Source: Carposina sasakii (taxonomy: Eukaryota; Arthropoda; Insecta; Lepidoptera; Carposinidae). Taken from it: a stretch of DNA of 64,000 nt. Under the pieces are notes generated by a model that ran no database searches, was not told where the DNA came from, and saw only the letters and a program-made list of their open reading frames with translations. The first letter of the stretch is position 1; every line of letters begins with the position of its first letter. The stretch covers positions 4,258,716-4,322,715 of the forward strand of contig CP053163.1 of NCBI GenBank assembly GCA_014607495.2, written 5' to 3'. The position numbers were made by a program, and so were the translations under genes. Below, piece after piece: positions 20,359 through 31,684 of this stretch.

Positions 20359-21047
20359 ATACTCGTAAGTAGGTGGATTTAAGTTTTTTTGTTTGTAAGG
20401 AAAGTCTATTTCGTTAAGGCTACGATGAGGCTGACATATTTGTAATAAATAAAAGCCTCTATAAAATAAAGATTTAATGTGTATTATACTGTGTTTACTA
20501 CTCAATTCAATAGTACCTATTGACAACAAGTTTGCACTATAAAAAACCCAAAGAAGCTGATTTCGCAAACACAAAATTGATTTTTATAGTAGGAAACATG
20601 TATATAATTCATCTGAGAGGATACCTACGTCGAATACATGAATATGGAAAAACGTCAAACGTCACTCATATCTAACAAGTACGAGTTAGTTAGCTAATGT
20701 TTACAAACAATGCTTCTTCGAAACTGAAGTAAATATCTATCTTAAAAAACGGTGTATATGTTTAATAGAAGGAAGTGGGAGAAACTATCGATATATCGAT
20801 AAACACAATTCGACTATCGGGAACTAGATAAATGCGCCATTTGTAAACCCCTCATACGTTAGTGTTAGTTGTAGGTATGCACCATAGAAATGTATACGAG
20901 ATACCAAATCCCTGGTATGCACGTTGTTTTTGGGCTAGGGGCAGCGTTGCCAGTTGAGTGTTAGGTGTCGCACGATAATTCGTCCAAAATCTACGATATT
21001 TTTGTCAAATCTACGATAATTTTGTAAACATCCAATTCACAAATGCT

Positions 21048-21240
21048 TGTGACGCCATAGGTCCTGGGTTCGAATCCCTGTAGGTGCAAACATTGATATG
21101 ATGAATATCGATGTTTGTTTCTGAGTCATGGATGTTTTTATACTTATCTATGTATTTATATACCATTGCTTAATACCCACGACACAAGAACTTATTGATC
21201 TTAGTGTGGGACTAGGTTAATGTGTTGTGTAGTGTGTGAA
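21048..21240 (+). mobile_element. tRNA-derived SINE, 5'-truncated
   Basis: Starts within the tRNA-like head (gacgccataggtcctggg, ttcgaatccc) and runs through the full body to gtgttgtgtagtgtgtgaat. It joins the tta-flanked element that follows. Confidence 0.8.
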
Positions 21241-21950
21241 TATTATTATTATTGTATCTGTTTAAATTCTCGGGACTACAGGGTCCCGGTCCTTTGAGAG
21301 GCGTGCATCGGGCCGTGGCCAAGATGTAGAGGCCCTTTTTAGAGAACTTTAATATGGTGTGGGATACACATGGCGGTACCATCGCCGACCGCACAATATA
21401 ATACACCCGGCGATGGTCCCCGCCATGTGCAAGACTATTAGAGTGCAGATCTATGTCGTGCGATGGAAACAAAGGTCATAGGCTATGGGGCTGAATGTTG
21501 GGTGGGGTTGGGTAACTGGGCTATTGAAAGAGACTAATGGACGCCTGCTATTACAACCAAGTCTCATAATTGTTTGATGGATTCTGCAGGCAGTGACTCG
21601 CCGACTCATGTCATGGGCCCCCTGAAACGGCTGCACGCACGGAGCGACAAAGGGGGCAACATTTGGTGAGCGGCTAGGGTGGAGGGGTACCCCTGGGCTT
21701 TAAACCGAAGCCAACTCGCCACTTACGGACGGGCACATCCACCCTCGAGCTGTCATAGCTCTCACGACTCCACTCTGCCCGGCCGCCGAAGGCAAGGCAG
21801 AGGTGGGGGAACTGTTCCTCGTCAGACCTCACTCCGGCGCCGGAAATGAGGAACAGTGGCTTCCCCCGAGAGTACTTCAGGTCCGTGGGAACGCTACCTC
21901 CCAACAGCTCGCCACAAGCTGCCCTGCGGGCTTATTATTATTATTAAATT
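21241..21950. mobile_element. About 700-bp repeat bounded by tta microsatellites
   Basis: The left end is (att)n then gtatctgtttaaattctcgg; the right end is ctgccctgcgggcttattatt. It is colinear with 27060-27745 at high identity. Frames in it (for example GKPLFLISGAGVRSD on minus) are shared but lack a recognised domain. Both copies sit directly after a SINE tail. The tta flanks would fit a LINE that targets TAA/TTA repeats (R4/Dong style), an inference only. Confidence 0.6.
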
Positions 21951-22258
21951 CCAACTCGTGAGCGGCGGGAGGGGTAAGATTACATACCTTGTCCGTTTCA
22001 TATATTATATTTTGTCTCTTTTATTTATATTATTAACTTTAACTCGTGTGCGGGGGTGGGGTAGGATTGCATACCTTGTCCATATATTCTGTCATGCGAT
22101 AAAAACACGATAATTTTGCAATAAATATGAGATAATTTCGCAATGTACGATCTGGCATTAGAGAGTAAGTATATTCTTTGAGTATCCAGGTCAGCAAACT
22201 TTAATAAAAAATTTAAAAAAATCTTTGATCTGGCAACACTGGCTAGGGGCATCCATCT

Positions 22259-22656
22259 CCGATTCGGCGGGAAAAGCTGGAAGGGAGCGGGTGTAATATT
22301 ATTGTGAAAATCAAAATTTATTGGTTTGCATGTGTCCGTAAAGTGATGTTTTCTGGTAGATAAGTAATATTTTGTTTACTTGTTATGCGAATCTAGTGCG
22401 TGTGCATGGTTTTATTTGCAGGTAAGCTGAGTAAAACTTTAGTCGGAATACGATATCTTCATGGGTTCATGTAAGTTGTTTCTACAAATATTTTTGATTT
22501 TTACTAATTTTAAATTTTAAACTCGTTCTTGAGGACGTTTCCATTCATCATCATTATCATCCATAATAAATTCAGAATTCATTTTACTAGGCAATGATTA
22601 GGCTGTATGGGCTAAGTTCCCCTTGCCTTTCCTTCGGGATAAACTAAACAAAAAAA
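22259..22656 (+). mobile_element. SINE-like retrocopy 3
   Basis: This copy starts gattcggcgggaaaagctgg and ends ttcgggataaactaaac with an A-run. It belongs to the same family as the two copies in the RpL36 first intron. A matching target duplication was not found. It lies about 320 bp upstream of the HINFP-like start codon. Confidence 0.7.
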
Positions 22657-22973
22657 AATCATACTCTTTCTACGATCTCCCTCCATAGTAATATTATCTT
22701 ATTATCTCTATATAGTTTGTGTCTTATCTCACTGACCTACTATCTCTATATAGTTTGTGCATCGTACCATCTATCTATAATACCTACTATTTTATTTATC
22801 AATCGAAAACGATGTGTTGGCTGATTGTACGGTACGGACGAACAGATTTGCATAGCTAGGTATTCGAATAAGCACTGGCCCAGTAGTTTGTTGCTCTGTG
22901 ATTTACATGATATACCTGTGCGTAAGGCTATCTGGGATTAGGTCTGGGATTTTAGCTGCGTGATTAGGTTAAC

Positions 22974-25900
22974 ATGGATGGAAAAGACGAAGATGACATT
23001 TCCAAGTTCAAATTGCTTCGTTGTATGGAGTGGTTACAAAAGCAGAACAATGAAGACTCCAAGAAACTGGCGATGCAAAACAAAAATGACATACAATTTA
23101 TAATACAGAACAACGCCCAGCGCAAAAAGTTTTTACTAGCAGCAGCTGATGATGACCAATCAGTACCTCTCGGTGTGGATGAACCTCAACTGGAACCTGT
23201 GGCTGTGGTAAATATATTTTGTTACTAGCTGATGCCCTTAACTTCAGCCATGTGATTGATTTAAAGTCAGATCTTGTGTTATTCTGATGTATTACTGCTA
23301 GATTTATTATACTATAAGAATTATTTATTATAACTAATAATAATTAAACTAGCAGATAAACCATGAAAATGGTTTTGCAAGAACGCTATAAATATGGTTT
23401 TATATTGAAGTGTATAAATATATAAATAAATAAATTTTCATCAAAATACTTTAGATGAAATTCAGTTTATAAATTCACATCAAAATACTTAAGATAAAAT
23501 TCAGTTTATAAATTCACATCTCTTTCAATTGGAAACCATTTTAATCACAAATGGTTTTCGTGTGAAATAGACTTGAATATTAATAATTGGTTTTCTGGTT
23601 CCCCTTCACAATGTGACTAGGAAGGTTAATGCATCAGTGCAGTGGTGCCATGTAAATGGGTAAGAGCCCACTACTTTTCTCATTGAATGCATATCAAAAG
23701 GAAAGTTCTGCCTAATAATGAAATATGTTAGTTTAAAACAATATTTCACAGATCTTTTTATGAACTATCTGTATAGATTATTATTAGAGATGCACTGAAT
23801 ATTCGAACCGTGTTCAGTATTCCGCGTATTCGGCAACTTTTTCACTATTTGTATTCGGCCGAATCATTTGGTTTTGGTGCCAAATATATTTGGTTTGAGT
23901 ATTTTCATATTTTTGCCTTCACGTATGGTATAACGTTAAGGACAAACTTCTTATGTGACATTTGTGTTCTACTAACGGCCGCCCACAACTTTGTCCGCGT
24001 GAAAGGTATTACATCCGTGCGAAGCTAGCCCTAGTTATACTTTCTCAGGTTCTAGAGTACACAGGTAGTACCAAATTTAATTTCAATCAGTTCAGTAGTT
24101 TTGGCGTGAAAACCAGACAGACCTACAGAGTAACTTTCACATTTAATATACATATTATTTATGTATTAAATTTGAAAGATAACATAATATATTAGTAAAG
24201 ATTAAAGTCAACAAAATCCCATTCCATCCTATTTACTAGCAACGTTTTTGCTTTGAAAACCGTTTTTGTTTTAATTTACAACATAACCATACAATGTTTG
24301 AAGCAAAGTGACAGACAGTAGGGATGGCGATCAGACATCGATTAATCGCAAAATCGATTTTTCGAGCCAAAAAATCGATATGTAGTACTGAATCTATAAA
24401 ACAAGTATGGTATAGAACGATAGCGAGTGTGGCCAGTAAAAGGGACATAAATTATGGTACATCCAAAATGCAAGGTGGCCAGTCGATAGAAAATTGCCCC
24501 ATTTTGTGAAGTAGTGAAAGTGCTTATGATGAAAAATCATCATCCTGCCCTTATCCTATTACTTATGGGGTCGGTCGGCGTAATATGGTTTATTTATATG
24601 GAAATTTTTTGGAAATCTTTAAGACCTCGATTTGTTTGTGGATCGATTCATCAGGTCACGATTCGAATCGATTTAAAAATCGATATTTTTTCGAAAGAAT
24701 TTCCATCCCTAACAGACAGCGCGGTGTGCGCGGGTAGTGGGCGGTGAGGTACGACACGCTCACCATTTAGCCAGCAACGACACATTAGAACTTGTTTGCG
24801 CGGCAAAACAATCAAATGGTAAACCGAATAATTCGGTCGAATATTCGGTTCGGTAAAGATTAAACCGAATACTATTCGGTATTCGGTGAAACCAGTATTC
24901 GGCGCATCTCTAATTATTATAATTTGATCTTATATAAATGGGTAAATTAAACAAAAATGTAAATATTATAATCAGAGTGATAAGATGCTAACTCATTGCC
25001 TGACAGAATGCACTTAGTAGACTCTTGCAACATTTACATTCCCTTCATGATCTTGCAGTACTGGCTACCCCATTTTGGGATTATCTTCATCTTTGTCTTC
25101 AGCATATTGCAGTCCACTGCTGGACGTAGGCCTTCCCCAGGGCATGCCACAGGGCTACTGCCACAGGGGGGTTTTGCCAATACTCACCACGCTGGGCAGG
25201 CGGCTTGGTGACAGTGTGATTTTTGGACTATATTGACAGCACGGGAGGCGCTGCTGCCCGCTTTCCGGAAACCCTTAACGTCCTCGTGTTATACACACGG
25301 GCAGGCATGGGGTGGTACAAACTCTACTCTGCCGGCACCATGCGGCTATTTTGGGTTTATAGTGTGTATATTGCTGTGGTTCCCAGTGGTCCAGGTGGAC
25401 CCCCAGGGTCCACAGGAGACTCGATGGGGTCTACGTTGGCATGAAAAAATGGGGGTTCACAATTAATTTGCATGCGGTGTGGTGTAGGCCTGTAGGGGGT
25501 CCACCAGAACCAGTTAACTTTTGAAAGGGGTCTATAAGAAAAAAGTTTGGGAACCCCTGGTATATTGTATGATGTATTATTAGAACTGTGTACATTATTT
25601 ATCATGTAATTTTATTTTGCAGCCATTAAGAAAACTACGAACACACTGTCTGCGCTTTGAGTGTGATTGGCAAAACTGTAGAGTGTTCTTTGCGGACTAT
25701 GAAGAGTTCCAGTTGCATGTCACACAACACATACAGGATTTGCATGTTATACAAAAAGAGGATGGTGAAGGTATGAATAAGTTTCATATTAAGTTGACTT
25801 CATTAATTTATTTGCTCAAACTGAGCTTATTTCATTGAAGGTTGCACTGCAATTCCAGTAATGTATCTCCTCATATAATTTTTTAATGCCAATTAGTTAG

Positions 25901-28900
25901 TATTTTTACCAGTTTTTACTATACACTAGTGAAAGTCTTTAACAATTTTGGCATGGACCACAAAAAAAAACAATATGACACAACTATTTTTTCTTGATAA
26001 ACATTACCTTTTTCAGGCTCTATTAGCTTTATACCATAAATCTTTTAAATCAGTTCAGTAGTTATGATGTGAAAGTGCAACAAACAGAGTAACTTTCAAA
26101 TTGATAATATAATATAAGGAATAGAGTACAGTAAAGTATGAAACATAAAACTTTTTCAGCTGAATATGTATGCTTATGGGACATATGCGGGCACAAAACG
26201 TGTGATTTCAAAGAAATTGTGAGACATGTCAACTACCATGCATATCATGCCCGGTTGATGGCTACTGGGTTCAATGGGCGAGCTACATTGAATCTTGAGA
26301 GATGTTACCGTGACTCTAAGAAGAGGAACAGTTTACCATTACTGAAGGCAGATCACTGCTGTCGGTGGACAGACTGTGAGCAGACGTTTAACTCTATGCA
26401 GGTGTGTTTTGGAATCTGAATAATGATTTTATTTATTACGTTGACGGCCGATTGGTGTAGTGGGTAGAGTCCTGGGTTACAATCCCAGTAGATGCAGTTA
26501 GTGATATGATTAATATTGATGTTCATATCATACTATTGCTTAGTACCCATGACAGAAAACCATAGCCTATCTAATAATATGTAGATTTAATATTGATTTA
26601 TCTATAATAATTTTATATTTTAAACCTAATATGTAGGTATTAACATTTTTTATTTTAGATTTTGATTGAGGGTATATTAAAAATGATTTTCAATACATTG
26701 GTTATAGTTGTTAGTAAGTTGGTTCGGTAGTTAGAACTAACATGGAAAACTAATCCTGATGATGCCACGGGTGTTGGCGAAACATATGTTGATTAAAAAA
26801 TTTAATTGGTTTTCGGATTAGCAGCTATGTATTTATGGTTGCATGCTAGGTGCTTGGATCTGGCTTCTCATTGCGACAGTAGTGTCTTGTGTTCGTGACC
26901 ATGAGTCGGCAGTTCCGAGGGTCAGCGGAGGGTGTAGGGCCCGGTGGTGGACAACCTCTCAATGGAGATTTGAACTGATACAATTAAATACATAGCCTAT
27001 TGTCCATAGGTATCTTAGGGTGGGACTAGCTTAATGCTTTGTGAAGTGTGGGAATATTTATTATTATTATTTTTATCTGTTTAAATTCTCGGCACTACAG
27101 GGTCCCGGTCCTTTGAGAGGCGTGCATCGGGCCGTAGCCAAGATGTAGAGGCCCTTTTAGAGAACTTTATTATGGTGTGGGATACACATGGCGGATACCA
27201 TCGCCGACCGCACAATATGATACACCCGGCGATGGTCCCCGCCATGTGCAAGACTATTGGATGGCAGAGCTATGTCATGCGATGGAAAACAAGGTCATGG
27301 ACTATGGGGCTGAATTTTTAGTGGGGTTGGATAATCGGGCTATTGAAGGAGACTAACGGACGCCTGCCATTACAACCAAGTCTCATAATTGTTTGGTGGC
27401 AGGCGGTGACTCGCCGACTCTTTCATGGGCCCCCGAAAACGGCCGCACGCACGGAGCGACAAAGGTGATTGGCTAGGGTGGAGGGGTGCCCCTGGACTTT
27501 AAACCGAAACCAACTCGCCACTTACTGACGGGCACGTCCACCCTCGAGCTGTCATAGCTCTCACGACTCCACTCTGCCCGGCCGGCGAAGGCAAGGCAGA
27601 GGTGGGGGAACTGTTCATCGTCAGACCTCACTCCGGCGCCGGAGATGAGGAACAGGGTCTTCCCCCGAGAGCACTTCAGGTCCGTGGGAACGCTACCTCC
27701 CAACAGCTCGCCACAAGCTGCCCTGCGGGCTTATTATTATTATGCTTTATTGTACACAGTAAAGTTTTCACAAATAAAGTTTATGACAAAGAAAATGTAC
27801 AAAGGCGTGCTTATCTCTAAGAGAGATTTCTTCCAGCAAACCATCGTATTATTAAAACTTTTGGTGTATCATATGTGATTCATTGCTGCAAAATAACAAT
27901 AACAAGAAGATAACAAACTGAAGTTCTTTATTAAACTTTCCAGAAGTTTCTAGACCACGTGAAGTCTCACTTACTATCCGCCGACGACCACATTTGCACG
28001 TGGGCCGGCTGCGGCAAGAAACTGAAAGATAATGAACGCCTCAGCAGTCATGTACGGACCCATACGTGCGAGCGTATCATCGCTTGCTACCATTGTGGGC
28101 AGCACTTCGCTAATAATAGGAAACTTTGCGATCATTTGAGACGGCAGGTTAGTTAACTATCTGTATGTGACCTATGTCCTTTCTCAGACTTTAGGCTACA
28201 TGTGTACCAAATTTCATTTAAATCGGTCAGTAGTTTTGGCGTGAAAGCGCGACAGACAAAGTTACCTTCGCATTAATAATATTAGTTAGGAAAGCTGGTT
28301 TTTTTCCTTCCTCGATCTTGCTACGTTCAGTACAAATACGAGTAAGTAAGCAAAATGCCTTCCAAATTTGTTCATATAAGACTCATGATTTGTCAGTTCC
28401 TGCCCTTATCCCATTATAAATGTGGTAGGCGCAATATGGTTTTTTTTTTCAAAACTTATACTACCAAAGATTTGGCGTTTGTTTTACGGCCGGCTGTCTG
28501 CCTTACGCCAACCCTTCTCGGGTTTAGCTAAGTGTCAATTTTAGTATATCCGTTTGAAATAAATTCAGTGGTACAGGATTTAAATTACGCCCCTCGCTTG
28601 GAAGGCGCATGTCTTAACTGGGCTATCTGGCAGCATTATTTCTAATTCTAATATCGTCATCAACCATATAGTAACCATACAAATTTTCCCAGAACGTGGT
28701 ACCCTGTGAGACGCTAGCCTGCCAAATGTGCGGTGTGTACTGCGCCACAGAGTATCTACTTAGAGAGCACGAACGTCAACACGTGTCATACCACGCGTGC
28801 ACTCTATGTGACATGTCAGCTACCACTCCAGCTAAGTTGGCCATTCACGTGCGGGCGAGGCATTTGCCGCCTGAAGAGGCCAGGCCTTTTAAATGCACGC

Positions 28901-30463
28901 ATTGCGGACATAGGTAAGTTGGTTTTATATGGTGTTTTGCAGGCAAATATTAACATGTAGGGTTCAGACCATGATTCTGAAGCCTAGAAATATCAAGAAA
29001 TGGTAAAAACACTGACTCTTAACTCAATTGTACTTATTCAGCATTTCAGTTTTTGCTTGGTTGTTACTCACATTCTTAAACGCTTCTTTTGGTATCCACA
29101 CGGTAAAACCGTTAATAAGGGTTAATATTGATGTAAAATATAAAATAAGATTTTCCAATCACAGGTGTTTATGTGGACATAAAGGTCCGCTATAGTTTTC
29201 TATATATGTAGGTATATTTATCAACATTTATACCTTTCTACCAGTCTATGACCCGACAGATAAAGCCTTGTTTACCTAGCGTTGCTGTTATGTAGCGGCC
29301 GTAAAGGAGCTTTTGACATGTCGGCACAATAAAATATCCCAATTTACAGAGTCATGACAAGCCGAGACCTGCGTAAGCACCTGAACATGCACGCTAAGAA
29401 AAGAAAACGCGAGGAAGACAGTAGCGACGCCAACAATTCCGATGACGAAAACGACATGAGGAAAAAGGTCAAGGAGGTGCGGAAGTACTGCTGCCACATC
29501 TGTCCGGAGAAATCGGCGAAGATATTCAAAACGGGAACCAATCTTACCACGCATTTGGTGAAAGTCCACGGCGCTCAATGGCCGTTTGGGCACACCAGGT
29601 TTCGGTGAGTTTGTGTGTTTGTGACATAGCCATTTATAGAGGCAGAAGTTTGGGTTTTTGTAGCGTGATTTATAGAACGCATACAAAACCAAAGATGTAA
29701 ATCCTAGAACGCGATGTCAAAGTTTTATACAATAGTTGGAATATATATACTATACTATATATGTATACTAGCGATCCGCCCCGGCTTCGCACGGGTTCAG
29801 GCCTGATACTGTCCACAATAAAGCTTACTCTTGAATCACTATCTATTAAAAAAAAACCGCATCAAAATCCGTTGTGTAGTTTGATAGATCTAAGTATACA
29901 TACAAGACAGCGGGAAGCGACATTGTTTTATAATATGTGGTGGTATACAATAATTAGGGGCTGGTAGGGCCGGAAGCTTCCCCTTTTCACCACTCGCACA
30001 TCATAATATTTCCAACTGACATAATATTTGACCCTCTTAGTCTCTTGTAGTTAGGTTCTCCATAATGAGCTATAACTTTATTTCGCTTAATATACCCCTT
30101 TTGTTACACCCTGTATAATGTAAATTTAAAACTTGCAGATACCAGCGCTGCAAAGACGGCATATACCGTCTCATAACGTCGAGATACGAAGTGATTGAAG
30201 TGTCAAAGAAAATCCTCGATGGATACAGTGGGCCAAAGAGAACTTTAACTAACTCGCACGAGTTTAATGTGAAGAAAGTGGCGCCAGCTACGGAACATTC
30301 GCCGGTTAGGTTTGAGGTAACTTTGAAATCGGAAGAAAATGAGGAAAAGTTAAAAGAGGATGTGTGCCGCGATCAGAAGGTTGAAATAACCATGTGTGAT
30401 GTTGACGAAGAAGGAAATGTGATTAGTTCTGAAGTTATTTCGGATGTGCTATATAATATATAG
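22974..30463 (+). CDS. HINFP-like histone H4 transcription factor, 542 aa, 7 exons
   Basis: Exons are 22974-23207, 25623-25770, 26160-26401, 27944-28147, 28693-28913, 29350-29604 and 30139-30463; all junctions are GT-AG and keep frame. HINFP binds the histone H4 promoter at the G1/S transition in animals. C2H2 fingers begin at C92-C97-H110-H114, then C132, C195, C226, C256, C286, C312 and C344. The finger at C256-C259-H272 lacks a normal second His. A charged linker (365-396, with KKRKR) precedes a last finger with long spacing (C398-C401-x16-H418-x4-H423). Then comes AQWPFGHTRFRYQ-KDGIYRL, the family's conserved post-finger block. Compared with vertebrate HINFP as remembered, one C-x4-C finger is replaced by the linker. 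Introns 1 and 3 are loaded with transposons. Orthology is well supported; DNA target is inferred. Confidence 0.88.
23785..24912. mobile_element. hAT-type element (1.13 kb) in HINFP intron 1, 8-bp target duplication
   Basis: Inverted ends are tagagatgcactgaatattc and, reversed, gaatactggt...gcgcatctcta. The interior near each end is rich in ccgaata/tattcgg repeats. Perfect 8-bp duplications attattat flank it at 23777-23784 and 24913-24920. It has no transposase frame. It contains a second element (24319-24711) and a lepidopteran repeat piece (about 23975-24165). Confidence 0.8.
24319..24711. mobile_element. Nested 393-bp hAT-type MITE, 8-bp target duplication
   Basis: The ends are tagggatgg and ccatcccta. 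Perfect acagacag duplications lie at 24311-24318 and 24712-24719. Sub-terminal DNA is rich in atcgat (aaatcgattttt / aaaaatcgatat). It sits wholly inside the older element 23785-24912. A SINE tail piece (cctgcccttatcc...) lies near 24540. Confidence 0.8.
25076..25330 (-). mobile_element. LINE 3'-end fragment (cacgctgggcaggcgg family)
   Basis: This shares tgcagtccactgctggacgt, cacgctgggcaggcgg and acgggaggcgctgctgccc with 4959-5172. It lies in HINFP intron 1. The open frames over it are repeat-derived. Confidence 0.6.
26571..26990 (+). mobile_element. 420-bp retroelement carrying a hammerhead motif, 10-bp target duplication
   Basis: Perfect catagcctat repeats lie at 26561-26570 and 26991-27000, inside a SINE whose two halves are otherwise colinear with other copies. 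That fixes the insert boundaries. The right half (about 26750-26950) matches 13105-13315, including gcatgctaggtgctyggrtc, ccgagggtcag and ggagggtgtagggcccggtg. The tail is short and A/T-rich. No protein-coding frame is present, so it must be non-autonomous. The class (Penelope-like, retrozyme or SINE) cannot be settled here. Confidence 0.7.
26751..26795 (+). ncRNA. Hammerhead ribozyme-like motif, copy 2 (intact core)
   Basis: In order: stem I TAATC, core CTGATGA, stem II GCCA...TGGC closed by a 7-nt loop, GAAA, stem III ACA-TA-TGT, cleavage-site U (GUU triplet), and stem I partner GATTA, an exact complement of TAATC. All invariant core bases are present. One extra U between the core and stem II is non-standard and could affect activity. 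The layout fits a type I hammerhead. Self-cleavage is a prediction. Confidence 0.55.
27060..27745. mobile_element. About 700-bp tta-bounded repeat, second copy
   Basis: It is colinear with 21241-21950 from tctgtttaaattctcgg to ctgccctgcgggcttattat, with substitutions and small deletions. Like the first copy, it starts in an att run directly after the SINE tail. It lies in HINFP intron 3. Confidence 0.65.
28397..28634 (-). mobile_element. tRNA-derived SINE (second family), reverse copy
   Basis: On the minus strand it reads ctgccagatagcccagttaa, then gcgccttccaagcgagggg, and later cgagaagggttggcgtaagg and acagccggccgt. It is colinear with 31438-31682. It lies in HINFP intron 4. Confidence 0.65.
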
Positions 30464-30719
30464 TGTTATGTAAGGTAGGTAAAGAGGAGAGTTATCTCAT
30501 TTACGCTAGACAGAGGGCTAAGACAAAGTAAAATTGTCGAATCGATGGAGATCCTTTATTTTCGCTCATTTGCTTATCACGTGATTAATAATCGCGTTAC
30601 GATAAAGAACGTCGTCACGAAAACTGTATTATTTCACTGAAATTTTGAGCTCCACAGTGGGATTACCATTTATTGGAATTTTAATGTAAAAACTTTGAAA
30701 ATTAAAAAGGATTGTTAAA

Positions 30720-30981
30720 AACCAGCAATGTATTATAAAATTCTGATCGGTATCTCGTCCCCTGATTACGTAAAAGCAATAGCAAAGCCGAAGCCGCGCG
30801 ATCGCGATAATCTAGAGTGTGTGCGTGCGCGCAACGAGCGCTCGGCGTCCTCCCGCGCCCCGCACCTCGCCCAAGCACACACACTCTCAATTATCGCGAT
30901 CTCGCGGCTTTGGCTTTGCTATTGCTTTTACGTAATCAGTGGACGAGATACCGATCAGAATTTTATAATACATTGCTGGTT
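30720..30981. mobile_element. 262-bp foldback element with about 95-bp inverted arms
   Basis: The ends are aaccagcaatgtattataaa and its complement. Similarity continues through ttctgatcggtatctcgtcc, cgtaaaagcaatagcaaagc and cgcgataat, with an inner gtgtgtg/cacacac pair. The loop is GC-rich (gcgcgcaacgagcgctcgg). There is no coding capacity. It lies 257 bp past the HINFP-like stop. Its attgcttttacgtaatcag block also occurs near 6150. Confidence 0.75.
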
Positions 30982-31437
30982 ATACATATACTACTAAACA
31001 GTAGTATTTGGTTTACATTGCGTCGTATCTATATCGACCTAGAATCTCGTCGTAAAAATATTGTTTTGTGGTAGTATATTCAACAATATCAATTAACAAT
31101 CCTAATTATTACGTAATTTTTCGTCCATATTCCGTTGCTGATACAATTTAAGTGTGGTGTTTATTGACATTTTCCAAATGATCTCTTGATGAGACCAACA
31201 TGTGTAGTTTTAGTATGAATATTTTGTATCGTTAAGGCCCACTTGCACTAAATGCGTAAACTATATAATCCTTGAATCAGCACACAGCTGTTTTAAAGGT
31301 TCTCTGCCCAAAGGGTAAATATGGGACCCAATAAGATTCCGCGGTGCATCAAAACTGTATCTCAAGAGTGGTGACGCTATACAGTTGGCACAGATGTATT
31401 TCTGTTGGCGCTTCAGCATCAAAAAGTACAAAAATAA

Positions 31438-31682
31438 CGGTGACAGCCTAGTGGTTAATACGTGCGCCTTTCAGTCGGAAGGCGTGGGTTCGATCCCAGT
31501 CACGGGCCTGTACCACTGAATAATTTTATGTACGAATTTTCTAAAAATTGTCACTTAGCTATACCCGAGGAGGGTTGGTGTCAGGCAGGCAGCCGGCCGT
31601 AAAACAAATGCCAAATCTTTGACAATGTGAGTTTCGATAGAAACCATATTGCGCCGACACCTTAAATAAACACCTTAAAAAA
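31438..31682 (+). mobile_element. tRNA-derived SINE (second family)
   Basis: The tRNA-like head has acagcctagtggttaatacg and the B-box-like gtgggttcgatcccag. The body contains cttagctatacccgaggagg and ggcagccggccgtaaaac. It ends in an A-run at about 31675-31685, where the truncated LINE begins. Confidence 0.75.
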
Positions 31683-31684
31683 AA

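Larger units (their letters stand above)
26446..27058 (+). mobile_element. tRNA-derived SINE split by a 420-bp insertion
   Basis: The head (gacggccgattggtgtagtg, with part of the tRNA-like region deleted) and body occupy 26446-26570. The tail resumes at 26991 and runs gtccataggtatcttagg, gtgggactag to gtgtgggaata. The halves are separated by the hammerhead-bearing element. Confidence 0.75.

Noticed and set aside
21674..21904. Open frames conserved between the two 700-bp repeats
   Set aside because: Conservation is explained by recent repeat identity; no known domain and no start context, so not called as genes.
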